Source: Cryptomeria japonica (Eukaryota > Streptophyta > Pinopsida > Cupressales > Cupressaceae). Taken from it: a stretch of DNA of 64,000 nucleotides. A program made the position numbers and the translations under genes. Below the pieces are notes generated by a model that saw only the letters and a program-made list of their open reading frames with translations, did no database searches and was not told where the DNA came from. Numbering within the stretch: the first letter of the stretch is position 1; each line of letters opens with the position of its first letter. The stretch lies in assembly GCF_030272615.1 (NCBI RefSeq), contig NC_081413.1:447620538-447684537 (forward strand), given 5' to 3'. Shown one piece after another: positions 1-12,200 of the stretch.

Positions 1-930
1 ACAGACCACAAAGAATTTTCTAAGTGTCTTGCCTTTTCGTTGTTTTGCAAAAGATAAAAACCTCGTATCTTTTCATTACGAAACAATGTCATCCATCTAA
101 CCCTGAAAAACATGCATGTTCTTTACCTTCCCTAGGTCATCCTGCTTAGAAATGGACCCTGCCTTCCTTTCGTTGTTTCACGAAGCATAAATCTCATGCA
201 TCTTTTTTGTGTGAAACAGTGCTGACCATTGGATCTTCTATCATCCACTCGACTATTATTCTCCACAGTGACCGCTAGTCTATTTAACTAACCTCATGAA
301 ACCATCACCGATAATGGTTTTTGTTGTTTCACAAAGGTTAATCACCTCACATCTTCACCATGCGAAACAACGCGCATCGTTCGATCAATTTTGAGATGTG
401 CGGCTTTTAACCTTCAAAGTGGGCCCTCTACGCAGAATCCACTTGTCCTACCGATTTCTGGCAAATATCCCCCATGTGTTGGCCATTCATTCACTCAAGA
501 ACTCTGTCGGTCTCCACATCTGAATCGCCACATGTCTTATCTAGCAGTGGATTTCATCAATATTTTTGCTTAACCAAACATGCCCCGCACAATCCATTTA
601 GAGCCACGTGTCCTACTTCCAGATCACCTTTTACCTTAGCTAGACATCCAGTTGTATTTCCACCTCATCCACCTCATAACTGCCAACTCCTTTCACTATT
701 TCGCAAAGAGTAAACTTCATGTTGCTTCGGGCTATGAAACAACGCACACTGTTGGATCTTCTCAGAGATACACTTCTTTTATCCTGCAAGCCACCCTTTC
801 ACTGGGCCCACTGCCCTTTTTCTACTTTGTGAAAGGTAAACCTCGCACATCTTTTCCATGCGAAATAACACCGACCACTAGATCATGAACAAGATACATG
901 ATTCTTGACTCATTCTTTAGCTTACCTATT
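1..930. repeat. Non-coding stretch with five degenerate TTTCGC/GCGAAA units
   Basis: No gene is supported here; the short open frames are unrelated to any family I know. Five imperfect units start near 31, 161, 316, 683 and 811. Each has a TTTCGC- or TTTCAC-like block, about 45 bases, then a GCGAAAC-like block followed by a GTTGGATC-like tail. The two blocks are roughly inverted copies of each other, so each unit could fold into a stem. A related unit occurs on the opposite strand inside the LTRs of element H (about 48985-49165 and 56240-56430), so this stretch may be a remnant of a Tat/Ogre-like LTR. The RT portion of element A that should precede 931 is missing, so this DNA replaced or interrupted it. 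Confidence 0.5.
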
Positions 931-947
931 GGGTCCACCAATCTTTA

Positions 948-1395
948 GATGACAGAAAGAGCACCACCTGTGGGGCATTCTTTCTTGGTAGCAGATTGAT
1001 TTCTTGGTTGAGGAAGAAACAGAGTTGTACATCATTATCATCAACATAATTAGAATATGCTACAACAACAATTAATTGCACTCAGGTATTATGGATTAAG
1101 AAAATGTTGAAGGACATAAAGGTAAAATGCAAATAACCTATAATCGTCTATTGTGATAATTCAAGAGCAATTGATATATCTAAGAATCTGATATTTCACT
1201 CCAAAACTAAACATGTTTCTATCAAATATAATTTTTTGAAAGAGAATGTTGAAGAAAAATAAATGAGATTGGTTTATGTGAATACTAAAGAGAAGATTGC
1301 AAATATCTTTACTAAGCCTTTGCCTAAGGAAACTTTTGAATATCTCAGAGTAGCTTGGGGTTATACCCTCACCGGTAGAGACCTAGACATTTGAT
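948..1395 (+). pseudogene. Copia RNase H C-terminal remnant (element A)
   Basis: Conceptual translation shows the end of a copia pol polyprotein: a DRKSTT...GAFFLGSRLISW block, then CDNSRAIDISKN and HSKTKH, and finally ANIFTKPLPKETFEYLR, which are the usual landmarks of the copia RNase H domain and its tail. At least two in-frame stops interrupt it (around 1050 and 1130), plus one near 1260. RT, integrase and gag are absent from this copy. It lies directly upstream of the polypurine tract of A. It is a dead fragment. Confidence 0.8.
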
Positions 1396-1750
1396 GACTA
1401 GCATCAAACTAACAGAATTTATAGAGAAACCTTTTTCCAGCTTTGATGGAGGAGAGCTACTTCTCAGGGGGAGTAGTTAGTTATTGTAATTGGTTTTATG
1501 AACTAGTTGTATCTCATATTTGTATTGCTTTGGTATTTGATGTCAAAGGGGGAGAGATATCTATGGAAAAACATTATCCTTTGGGGAGAGATTATTCATT
1601 GGGAGAGAGATGTTTACTCTCTACATTTGTATTTTTATTTCTGATATTGATCTATTCGAAAGATTGTTGGTTTTTGGTTTTTGGCATTTCTACTTTGGCA
1701 CTTAGATGGTTTTTCCATCTTGTGTTGCCATCGATGCCAAAGGGGGAGAT
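1396..1750 (+). other. 3' UTR and polypurine tract of element A
   Basis: Non-coding link between RNase H and LTR. The polypurine tract AAAGGGGGAGAT at 1739-1750 touches the LTR start. Two earlier purine tracts (about 1473-1484 and 1543-1557, the latter in the context GTCAAAGGGGGAGAG) repeat the motif, an arrangement also seen in B, C, D and F. Confidence 0.75.
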
Positions 1751-2793
1751 TGTTGGTATTATGGATATGTTGCATTGGTTTTATCATTGATTTCAACACT
1801 TATCTTCACTCATCCTTCTAGAGATCTTTGGTCATGTTGAACCGGCACATTATATTCACCGGCAAGTTCAGTGACTTATGCACAGTCACTAGTATTTGGT
1901 TCACCGGAACCGAGGATGACTTGTTATCATCTGGAGATCACTTGGTCATGTTGAAGACATGGTTTGGACACTTGGTTTTGGTATTCTGGTTATTGGTCTA
2001 ATAGGGTTGACATATTTGTTGTTACCGGCAAATTGATCTAAGTTATGGACCGACATGCATTATCTATTCTAGATCAGCACAAGACGTTATGGAGATGATT
2101 TAATCAATCAGTATTGTTGTAATTACACTGAGCCAACAATGATGCATCGCATCCTGACTTGTAAATGATTTAACTATAATATTCTTAGTAATCCGACCTA
2201 CACATTTGGTCTTAAGTTTTGGTATATATGTAAGATCTCAATTTCAAGATGTAGGGTAATGATATGTAAGGTTATGGTATTGTAACATGGTATGTGCGAA
2301 TATTGAAGATCATATGAGAAGACCATAGAAAAGGTTCAAGGAAGGTTTGAAGGTGATTATCAGAGCTTAACCGGTACTGAATCTAGCATTGGAGATGCTA
2401 CTTTGAGCAGTACATTATCATTGGATTTAATCATCCAATTGTAGTCAGTGTGACTCCCATCTTGTGATTTTTCCTTTCTGCATGTGCAAACCCCATTTTT
2501 ATACACATACTATCTGCAGGAGTATCATCTAATTGTGGGTACAGTCTCCCACCATGGTTTTTCCTCTTATAGGGTTTCCACATACAAATCTCTATGTTAT
2601 GTGTTGTGGATGTTTTTTCTCTTTCTATTTCATGTATTAAGTTTCACTGGTATTAATATTAAATGTTAATTTGTTAACTGGCATTAAGTTTGGTTTACTG
2701 GTATTATGTATCAAGTTTGATTAAGTTATATTTGGGTTGAAATTAATAGAAAACTGATTCACCCCCCCTCTTAGTTGCCTCCGGGTCCTAACA
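1751..2793 (+). repeat. 3' LTR of element A
   Basis: 1043 bp, starting TGTTGG immediately after the polypurine tract and ending CCTAACA. A TATA-like TATATATG lies at 2223-2230, and the ACCATGG...GGGTTTCCACATA block shared by the copia LTRs in this window is near 2550-2590. The C-rich stretch ACCCCCCCTCTTAG near the 3' end is also common to these families. No matching 5' LTR is in the window. Confidence 0.85.
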
Positions 2794-3285
2794 TGTTCAA
2801 GTATGACCATTGGATTACATAACAATCTCTACACATCATTCAAGAAAGCCTTGACCGCTCCTTGATCACCGCTTCATCGAACTTAGTAACTCATCACAGG
2901 CTTTACATTATATGCAATATACTTGCTCATTCCTTAGACAAAAACCATTATCTTAATGCACCATAAACACTTTGAAACTCTCTTCATACAATAAGCATAC
3001 ATGTCATAATCATTGTCGCTCATCATCAGATCATAAACCAATACAACCAATTCACCAAACTTAATTTATTAGGGTTTATCAAATCAACAGGTGGGGTTTA
3101 CTAATTCAAGTCTCCAATACCTAGCAATACTGATTCACTCCACAAACTTACATACCAATTACAGTTCCCTTCACAAGATCTTCCTCCCGATTACAAAACA
3201 ACATTATAACAATATCATTACTGGTTAATTGACATCAATGACAAAATAACATTTCATTAATGCAATCTTCATTCAAATGCCAACA
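2794..3285 (-). repeat. 3' LTR of element B, truncated by element A
   Basis: On the minus strand it starts TGTTGG at 3285, right after the polypurine tract, and matches the terminal part of the 5' LTR (about 30705-31197) with scattered differences. The remaining roughly 940 bp are missing because element A is inserted at 2793/2794; they should lie left of A, outside the window. Confidence 0.85.
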
Positions 3286-3647
3286 ATCTCCCCCTTTGAC
3301 ATTGATGGCAATACAATTATTAATACCATTGACTGCTATGATTGTGACTAAGAATCCTGGTTTACATTTTACCATGTACTCTCCTTGTCATCAATTTGTC
3401 TTCAACTACAAGGTGGTTGTAGATCTTCTCTCTATCAATAACACAATTCTTCTCCCACATAATCATAGTTCTTCTCCCCCTTTAACAACAATGCCAAATT
3501 GAAAGTAAAACATGCAATGTCACACTTCACTATTCAGCATCAACAATCTGCAGCTTGATGCTTCCCATGTGGAATAACTCCACTCCACATCAATCCTACT
3601 ATAAAATTATGCAAGTAGCTCTAGGACTGATGTACTCTACATCATGC
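3286..3647 (-). other. 3' UTR and polypurine tract of element B
   Basis: Non-coding. The minus-strand polypurine tract (plus-strand ATCTCCCCCTTT, 3286-3297) touches the LTR. A second tract (CTCCCCCTTTAACAACAATG, about 3474-3493) lies upstream in the element's sense, in the same paired arrangement as in A, C, D and F. Confidence 0.75.
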
Positions 3648-5370
3648 TCAATTCACCTCATGAAGGGGTAGAACCCCTAGCTGACTTCTAAGATACTCAA
3701 AAGTAGTCTTAGGCAAAATTTTAGTAAACATATCTGCAAGCTGCTCCTTAGTAGAAACATGCTCCAAGATCACATCTTTACTCCACACTTTTTCCCTCAA
3801 GAAATGATACTTAAATTCAATATGCTTGGTTTGTGCATGCAAAACACGGTTCTTGGAAATATTGATGGTAGTGTTATTGTCACATAAGATCTTTACAGGT
3901 TCTGTAAACTTCATCTTGAAACCTTCCAAAATGTGCCTCATCCAAATAGCCTAGGTACAATTCATATAAGCTACAACATACTCAGCTTCAACAGTAGACT
4001 GTGATATACAACTCTACTTCTTGCTACTCCATGAAACAAGTCTTCCTCCAAGAAAGAATGCTCCACCAGTTGTGCTTTTCCTATCATCAACATTACGTGC
4101 CCAATCTGCATCTGTGTACACCTTCAAGTCAAAGTTTCCTTCATATGGATACCATAATCCATAGTCAATAGTGCCTTTCAAATATCTGAATATCCTCTTG
4201 GTTGCTGTCAAATGTTTTTCCTTCAAATTCTTTTGAAATCTAGCAACTAGACCAACTGCATGAGCTATATCCGGTCTGCTATGAACAAGATAGTGTAATT
4301 TTCCAATCATTGACCTGTACTCCTTTTCATCAATAGATGTGGCCTCATCTTCCTTAAACAACTTACATATTGTAACCATTGGTGTCCCAACTAGTTTACA
4401 ATCACTCATACCAAATTTCTTTAATACCTCTTTCACATACTTAGACTGTGTGATGAAAATACAACTCTTCATTTGTTGTATTTGCAAACCTATGAAATTT
4501 TTTATTTCTCCAACTAGAGACATTTCAAACTCACTTTTCATTTCATTTGCAAAATCATTGCTCATTTCATGATTACCTCCAAATATGATATCATCTACAA
4601 ACACTTCACTAACCAATATCTTATCTCCTTTAGATTTGAGATATATGTTGGTATCTTCACTACTTCTCTAAAAACCTATCTTCATCAAGTATGAATGAAG
4701 CCTTTCAAACCATGCTTTGTGCAACTTACATACCATGTCTTTTTCATTAGTCAAAGCATAACCATCGGGCTGCTTAATGTATACTTTCTCTTCTAGGATT
4801 CCATTTAAAAATGATGACTTTACATCCATATGATATAATTTGAATCCCTTATGTGCTACAAATGCAAGTAAAGTTCTGAAACCTTCCAGTTTATCCATTG
4901 GTACAAAAAGTCTCACCATAATCTTCTCCTTCTTTTTGTGCATAACCTTTGCAAACCAATCTAGCTTTGTTGTGAACTACTACACCATCTCCATTCATCT
5001 TGTTCCTGAATACCCACTTAGTACCTATCATATTTTTATTACCAATCAGGGTAATAGGGTCCATGTATTGTTATTCTCAATTTGATCAAGCTCCTCCTCC
5101 ATATCTTTGACCCAATGATCATCTCCAAATGCTTCCTTAGAAGTTCTAGGCTCAATAGTGGAGATCATGGAAGAATTTTATCTAATTCTTCTTGTGGTTA
5201 GCACTTGAGCATCCTTATCTCCAATAATTTGGTTAGGATTGTGATTGAGTCTCACATACCTCAGAGTAACATGATCATTATATTTAGGTTCTTATTCTAC
5301 ATTATCATCATCTTCTTCTGAATCTACCTATTTCAGTTGAATTGGTACAACAAAATTCTCTTTCCCAGTT
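3648..5370 (-). pseudogene. Copia reverse transcriptase and RNase H (element B)
   Basis: The C-terminal half of a copia pol polyprotein. Visible landmarks in order: the [20 protein letters not shown] block of RT (about 4760-4840), the catalytic FVDDIIFGG (about 4575-4605), the SKYVKEVLKKFGM segment, then RNase H with YTDADWARNVDDRKSTTGGA (about 4070-4130), CDNNTTINISKN and FTKILPKTTFEYLR near the end. The aromatic-VDD box is intact. Stops and frame breaks occur near 3942-4013 and 4617-4667, and the [16 protein letters not shown] segment is damaged (reads KAWFERL). It belongs with the integrase and gag remnants at higher coordinates and is not functional. Confidence 0.88.
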
Positions 5371-6430
5371 TTAGGTTTCACAAGTTCTGGTTCCAAAAAC
5401 TAAATGCAAGGATCTTCATCTTTTTTCTCCATACTATTTTCCCTTGAGACTTCAAGATACTCATCCACTTGAACATCAACACTCTCAATGATTCTCTGTG
5501 TCTAGTTGTTATAACATTTGTAGGCCTTAGTCTTTGTGGAATAACCAAGGAATATACCTTCATCACTTTTAGCCTCAAACTTGCTAACATAGTCATCTCT
5601 CTTAATAAAACATTTTCTACCAAATATCTTAAAATAACTAACATTAGATGATCTACCATACCATTATTCATAAGGAGTCTTATCCTTACCTCTTTTTACC
5701 AAAATTTGGTTCATAGTGTAGACAGTTGTGCTGACAGCTTCTCTCCAGAAAGTTTTCGCTACACCTCCTTGTATCAACATTGTTCTAGTAACTTCAACAA
5801 CTAACCAGTTGTTCCTCTCTACAATACCATTCTATTGTGGTGTGCTCAGTGCAAAAATTTGTCATTTGATACCATTTTCTTCACAATATCTAGTGAATTC
5901 CTTAGAAGTAATTTCACCTCCTTGATCAGTTCTCAGACACTTTATCTTCTTACCACTCTCCTTTTCAGCTAAATCCCTGAATGCCTTGAACTTACTAAAT
6001 GCTTATGTTTTATCTTTCAAGAATGTGACCCACATCATTCTTGAGCAATCATTAGTGTGGATCATAAAGTATCTATCATCTTGAATAATTTTAGTCCTTA
6101 TTGGTCAACAGAGGTCCATATGAACCAAGTCTAATAGATGTTCTGGTGAAAAAGATTTTCTCTTGAAAGTTGAGGATGTCATCTTTCCCAGCTGAAATTC
6201 CTTATATAGAGCTTTAACGGGTTTTTCCAACTGAGGCAAACCTCTCACTATCTTGAACTTACTTACTTTAACAATGTTATCAAAAATTATATGACAAAAT
6301 CTCCTATGCCAAAGCCAACTATCATCTACTTTAGTAATTAAATAGATATTGACTTTAGGATTTAGGTGAAACAAGTTACCTTTAGTCTTCTTGTTAGTTG
6401 CAATCAGTTCACCTTTGCTCTCATAGATTT
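5371..6430 (-). pseudogene. Copia integrase with GAG-pre-integrase zinc region (element B)
   Basis: Integrase inserts the cDNA into host DNA. The pre-integrase zinc region is at 6374-6105 (WLWHRRFCH, then a CxxC site damaged to KEFQ, so half of the zinc ligands are lost). The catalytic core follows: a D in LVHMDLC, the RTDQGGE box with the second D (about 5915-5935) and the GIVERNN box with the E (about 5810). The C-terminal KTPYE...FGRKC...DEGIFLGYS region runs to about 5530. Several in-frame stops interrupt it. The N-terminus begins abruptly at about 6430, where gag sequence is joined directly to it. Confidence 0.85.
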
Positions 6431-6940
6431 TAGCTCTTGAATGGCTACAACTCGGATAGCATAGACCGGTAGCAAGGTTCTCAACACCTTACTAACTACT
6501 GTGGCATCTTCCACTTTACAACCAACACTCTTGATCTCACCAACTATCTCTTTTATCCTCTGACCATACTATTGGATATTCTCACCTTTAGCCATCTAGA
6601 TGTCATCAAACTTTCCTCTTAGACTCTCTTCCTTGGCAATCTTCACATGTTCATCACCACTATAAATCTCTTCAAGTTTCTTCCATACCTCATATGCAGT
6701 CTCTAGACCATGGACATCAACATATTCTGCATCACACAAAGAACTAATAATAGCCTCCAGTACTTGATTTTTTTCTTGTTTCTCTTTCTTGTGATCATCA
6801 ATCATAGTCCCACTAGGTGCTACATATTGAGGACCAACATGTTCCCAGTATTAATTTCCTAGACTCTTGATATAAATTTTCATTCTATCACTCCATATTC
6901 TATAGTTCTCTTTATTGAGTTTTGAACCTTCCTTCTTCAT
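6431..6940 (-). pseudogene. Copia gag, N-terminal part (element B)
   Basis: Gag builds the virus-like particle in which copia RNA is copied. The ATG at 6940 starts a LNKENYRIWSDRMKIY segment typical of copia gag N-termini, followed by a UBN2-type capsid region with YEVWKKLEEIYSGDEHVKIA (about 6625-6690). In-frame stops lie at about 6858, 6596 and 6570. The frame runs to AIQEL near 6437 and then jumps into pre-integrase sequence, so the zinc knuckle and the aspartic protease are deleted. The primer site lies 60 bases upstream of the ATG. Confidence 0.85.
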
Positions 6941-6999
6941 TATGTTCTACAAGATCTTTACCTTAGGATGTTAGGCTTAAACCTTAGAGGACCTGAGGT

Positions 7000-7014
7000 G
7001 CTCTAACACCAAAT
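7000..7014 (-). other. Primer binding site of element B
   Basis: On the minus strand it reads ATTTGGTGTTAGAGC, one base after the end of the LTR, a diverged form of the TGGTATCAGAGC site complementary to initiator-Met tRNA used by most plant copia elements. Confidence 0.8.
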
Positions 7015-7209
7015 TGATGGTATGATGAAATAATAAGGATCGAGTCAACTACTGAGAGGGGGGGGGAGTGAATTAGTAGATAGAAAAACTGATAATAAAC
7101 TCTCAACAATCTCAAAAATCCACCTTTCAAAGTAAACTTAGAACGGACAAGTTAAACCATTGAACTATAAATGCTATATCACTATATCAGAATAAACTAG
7201 TTGATTGTT
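7015..7209 (-). repeat. 5' LTR of element B, fragment 1 (primer-site end)
   Basis: On the minus strand this is the 3' end of the 5' LTR, finishing CCATCA against the primer site, with the C-rich CCCCCCCCCTCTCAGTAG block near its end. It stops at the LINE, and the sequence resumes at 14871 after the duplicated target. Confidence 0.85.
7193..7209. repeat. Target site duplication of the LINE, left copy
   Basis: TAAACTAGTTGATTGTT; matches 14854-14870 in 16 of 17 bases. Long target duplications of this size are typical of L1-type LINEs. Confidence 0.88.
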
Positions 7210-7572
7210 TTGATTAAGTAAAAATGGGTATTTGAAAGGTATCTGAACCTTTTACAAGCCCGAAGAATAGAAAAGCTTAAAAAAGTGTCTGATCACTTCA
7301 AAAAGTCAAAATGAACCCACCGGAAGGGCACAACTTAAAACATCATTACATGAAACTCGAAACAGATAGCAAAAGGAAAGCAAAAGACAACAAAGAGACA
7401 GAACCAAGGACATCAACTAGAACTAAATACTATTTAGGATCTCCTCAACATGAACAACCATTTGTTTCATGTTGTTCGCTGAGGTCTTCATATCCTCTAG
7501 CTCATGACCTTCGATGTCGACCTTATTCTTTGTGTTGGCTCTGGTCCTTCTTTCATGACCCTTCTTGTTCAC
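7210..7572 (-). other. 3' UTR of the LINE
   Basis: Non-coding tail downstream of ORF3 on the minus strand, ending at the target duplication. No long poly(A) and no internal tandem repeat is visible. Confidence 0.6.
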
Positions 7573-9036
7573 CTACTCTTTATCACCATCCTTCTCTGTG
7601 TTATTCTTGTACCTATTGATAAAGATGTTCATGTTGTCCACCAAATATTTAAGGATATGGAAATTTTGATCAGCAAGCTGCTTGACATTGTGCTCCAGCT
7701 TGTCAATTCTGCTACCAAAATCTTTTAGTTTGTTGTCCATTTCCTTTCTATCTCCCATCTCATTGAATTTTTTCTCTGTGGCTAAGATTTTTCCAACCAT
7801 ACATTCAATAGCTTGCACATTATGTAGAATAGCCACTAACTCTTTAACATGCTCTACTAAGGGCTTGTCACCAACTGTAATTCTTGCCATGGCTTGTGTA
7901 TCAATTTTCAAACTATTAATATCCTTCACCAAAGTAGTAATGGTCTCATAGAAAGCCTTTATGGTATCTTTGTCACCACTATCACTTTGACCCCCTATTT
8001 CCTCGTTATGCAGACTAGTGGTATTCACGATCTCCATGATTTCCAAATTATCCTTAACCGGGTTACCCTCCCCTTCTTTGTCTTGACTATCAATCCTCTT
8101 ATTATCATCATCCTCCTCCTCAGAATCAACCAAAACATAATTGAGATCAGAATTGCTACCCTTTTTAGTATTCTTTTTCTGAGCCTTCTTTCCAGAGGCT
8201 TTCCCTTTCCTCTTTTTAACAAGTTTTTCCTCAAGGGAATTAGTTTCAAAGTCTGACATTTCAGATTCCACAATAATCCTCCTCTTCTTTGCCCTAATCC
8301 TCCCTTTTTTGTTAGTTTCTTCTAACTCTCCCTCAGTCTCAGAATCAAAGTTGAAATCACTATCCGTACTTTCCATAGTCTCATCTCTGGCATTTTTGCC
8401 TTTAATAGGCTTTTCAATGCACTTCCCCTTTAGCATTTTATAAACCAGGACCATAAGCCCCTAGTGGAGGGCATGATCGCCTTTAGGGTCCTTTTGGATC
8501 TCCTTTATAGTATGATCCATTAAATAGGCTAGGTAATAGGGAAGGCTAACCCTTTCTCCATGATGGAAATGGTTAAGAAGGACAAAGTGATGCCCATAAG
8601 CCCTGATAAACCTACCATCTAAGGTAATATATTCAATAGAAGCAAATAAGACAAACCTCCATGGCCTGCAAATTCTCTTCAAGGAGTGGTAGGAGTTGTC
8701 AATTCTGATCATATTTCTTCTCTCGCCATCTGTAACAGGAAACTTATCTGTAGCTTTATCTGATATCCCTCTGTCCCTGTAAAATTCCATACCCTCGGTA
8801 GTCATCCCTGTGGCCTCAGTGATAAACTCTTCATCTACATTCATCATATGTGATCCAGTCAGAACTTTTCCATTTTTCCAGTTCTTGATGAAGTAGCTGG
8901 TAATTGTGGGGTCCTTCCCATTCAGTCGTTCCATGAAAACATTGAGACCCCCCTGCTAAAGGATACTCCAGACTTCTTCGTTCTTTCTCCATTCAGAGTA
9001 GGATGTAGGTTCAAATCTCTTCTTGTTTCCTCCCAT
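7573..9036 (-). pseudogene. LINE ORF3: unrecognised protein with mobile-domain-like N-terminus and charged coiled-coil C-terminus
   Basis: One frame of 488 codons with only two in-frame stops (TAG at 8956-8958 and 8461-8463). I chose the start MGGNKKRFEP because it follows a non-coding gap after ORF2; an open frame extends to 9210. Residues about 30-190 are a folded-looking domain with the motif DEEFITEATGM, a PWRFVL block and YITLDGRF...HHFVLLNHF. Residues about 200-330 are very acidic/basic and low in complexity (KKRKGKASGKKAQKK, SEEEDDD). Residues about 330-480 look like coiled coil. The ITEATG motif and layout resemble ORF2 of elements D and E, and loosely the plant mobile domain class of transposon-borne proteins. 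It shares strand and target duplication with the LINE. No function can be assigned; a nucleic-acid-binding accessory role is only a guess. Confidence 0.6.
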
Positions 9037-9257
9037 TTTTCTAGCACCTTCCTTGCAATGCCTTCTCTTGTTTTGATAAATTTTCCTCTGGTTTCTGTGG
9101 TTATTTTGTAAGAGTGCCCATAATCTGTGCCAAATAATGATGATATGACACCTATTTAATAGCTCATTATCTTCAAGCAAGCCCTGCATCGAAAAAGGTA
9201 GAAATGTCATTAGAAATAATGATTAAAAGTACCATGTTTCCTTGTATAGCTTCGGTC

Positions 9258-12200
9258 CTAATTGAGCAAGGATTTCATTTCACTTGCAATCTCCATTTCA
9301 CCATAACTAGTGATGATGTCTCCCGATTGGCAAGCCAAGTTGGCTGCCCAATCAGCACAAGAGTTGGCCTCCCTGTAAACATGTGTAAAAACACACATTT
9401 CAAACTCTTCACTAATTTTCTTTGTTGCTTTAATAGCATTACTAATCGACCATGATGGCAGGAATTTCATATTTAAACAATTGATAATGTTTAAGGAGTC
9501 TCCTTCACACCAAACTTTAGTGCATTTGGCTTCTTTGGCAAGGATAATCCCATGATAAGTCATCATGGCTTCAGAAACATGGTTGGTCTATTTTCCTATA
9601 GGAATACATTTTATGATTTTACATATTCCCCATTCATCCCTTATGACCACTCCACATCTTGCAACCCCCAGGTTTCCCTCAGAGGCCCCATCAAAATTGA
9701 TTTTCATCCATCCCTAGGTGGGTTGGTCCATATCACTCCCTCTCTAAGGTTACTCTGGATACTCTCTTGAGCTTTTAATCTCCATTTTTTATAGACAAAT
9801 TGATCCTCCTTAGTGTTAGGATTATCAATACCACCTATAATATTCATATTTTCCACTATGCTTCTTCTTATTTTTTCAAACACAATGTTAGCCTTAGTAT
9901 TCTTTTCTCTAAAAATCCTATCATTTCTCTCTTTCCATATACCCAACACATGTGTGGTAAAGAAATTCTCCATAGTAAGGTAGTGGTTCTATTTTTTGAA
10001 GGATGATGCCATGACTTGAAAATCTCCTAAATTGAGTTGGGAAAGCTCCAACTGATATTGAATTGATCCAGACAACTTCCCCGAACATCAGCTGAGAAGG
10101 GGCAATGAAAGAGCATATGATTTATTGTCTCCTCATTCTGCTTACAGAGTGTACAGAAACTTGGTATGCTAATACCTCTTTTTCTTATATTCTCTGTAGT
10201 AAGAATTTTGTCTTGGAGGGATATCCAAAAGAAAATGTTGATCTTGGGGGCAAGGCCTTTCACCCATGCTTTAGCCTAGTAAGGACTTTCCATGTTATTG
10301 TATTGTTGATGATAAAGAGATGCCACAGTAAAAGTACCACTAACAGTGAGTTTCCAAATTAACTGGTCTTCTTCTTCAATCGTCACCATTGAGTTCATGA
10401 CTTTGTTCAAACTACCGAAAGACTGATCCACTTGAGATAAGTCTTTCCACTGTCCATCTTTCCAATAATCCTCCACCTTGGTTCCAAATCTTTCCTTGCA
10501 TTGGCTCTGATATCTGTTCCACTTAGGGTTTTCATTTAAAGGGATCTCCATAAGCCAAGGGTCCTCTCAGAACTGAATAAGATTCCATTTCCCCAAGTTC
10601 CATTTTGTACCTTTTATAATTAAGTCTCTAGTCCTAGAGATATTTTTCCAAACATTGGATCCAATTGGGATAATCTTTGCTTTGAGGAAACTTTGAAGAT
10701 TTGGACATTGGATTTTATATTTGTTGTCCCATATTTTTTTCTACTCTCCTTGATTTCTATATCCTCTCCAAATCTACTTGGCCATAAGGTATTCATTTAT
10801 GTCTCTTATTCTTATAAGGCCCAGACTGCCTTTATTCATAGGCTTACAGACCTTCTCCCAAGCAATTAAGTTCATTCTCTTCTTCTCCTCAACCCTACTC
10901 CATAAATAGGATTTTTGTATTTTTTTAATGGCCTCAGCACACTTAGTAGGAATCCTAAACAGACTGATGGCATAGAGAGGGATACTTTGAAGAGTGGTTT
11001 TTAGCATTTGAACCTTACCTGATTGACTAAGTAGAGCTCCCTTCCATCCAAACAACTTTTTATGGAATTTATCCACCAAGGCTCCCCAAAAGGTATCCGG
11101 GGGATCTTGACCTAAAGGGAGCCCCAAATAGGAGGCAAGCAAGCTACCAATTTGGCCACCCAGAATGTTACTAATTTTAATCCTCCTTCTCTTCGGGGTA
11201 TTGATAAAATAAAAAAAGCTCTTAGACCAGTTTATAAGCTGACCAGTAGCCTCTCCATTGATATCCAAAGCCTTTTTTAGTCTTCTAGTGTCCTTCACAG
11301 TGGCTTTTCCCATTATTATAGAATCATCAACAAACTACTGATGAGAGCATATTTGATCTGCTGAAGAAGGATTCAGACCACAAAACTCCCTTTTCTCAAC
11401 TAGTTTTCCAATACATCTCCCCAAACATTCCACCATGATGATAAAGATCACTGGAGATAGGGGGTCCCCCTGCCTGAGACCTCTTGAGGCTTTAAAGAAA
11501 GGAGAGGGGGAGCCATTCATTAACATAGAGAAAGTAGCCAAAGAAACAAGTTGCCTGATAAGGCCAGCACTTCTAGGATTAAAACCAAAAGAAGAAAGAA
11601 CATCCATCATAAAATCCCAATCCACTCTATCATAGGCTTTAGAAACATCAAGTTTCAGAAAAAAAACCTTCTTTTCTAGAAAAGGTTAGAGAATGGATGT
11701 TTTCATGAATAGAGATGATAGAGTCTAAAATTTGCCTTCTCGGGACAAAACCACTTTGCTGAGGTGATATAATGGAAGGAAGCAATTTGAGAATTCTAGA
11801 GGTAAGAACCTCAGAGATAATCTTGTAGAGAGAGTTGCATAAGCTTATAGGTCTGAAAAGATCCATTGAATCCGCCCCCATCTTTTTGGGTATAAGAGCT
11901 ATAAAAGTACCATTAACTTCTTTCAAAAGTTTTCTAGCACCAAAAAACTCTTTCACAGCTCTAGTAACATCATCTCCAATAATATGCCAGTACATTTGGA
12001 AGAAGAACATGGGAAAGCCGTCCGGACCTGGGGCTTTGCTGCCCTCAAAGGACTTAACAGCTATCAGAATTTCATGATGGGAGGGAATGGTAGGTATACT
12101 ATCCAAAAGTTCCCTTTGGGCCTATTTATTCAAATTCTGAACCTTAGCAAGTAGATTAGAGAAAAAATCCATTGCAACCTTGCTCATGGAATCATCATCT

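Larger units (their letters stand above)
931..2793 (+). mobile_element. Element A: 3' part of a Ty1/copia retrotransposon
   Basis: Contains the end of the copia RNase H, a polypurine tract and a complete 3' LTR. Its right end abuts an LTR of element B in mid-sequence (the B sequence resumes at 2794), so A inserted into B and is younger. The left boundary is approximate: sequence upstream of about 931 is not copia pol, so the copy is 5'-truncated or interrupted. Confidence 0.8.

Noticed and set aside
391-888. Three short overlapping open frames near the window start
   Set aside because: No family similarity, overlapping frames and a repeat-rich context; chance frames.
7573-9036. A host gene or an independent element next to the LINE
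   Set aside because: It lies inside the 17-bp target duplication of the LINE, on the same strand, with no termini of its own. I treat it as part of the LINE, though an insertion into an older copy cannot be fully excluded.
9552-10362. Plus-strand open frames over the RNase H end of the LINE
   Set aside because: The minus strand carries the recognisable RNase H and zinc-binding motifs; the plus-strand frames are shadows.
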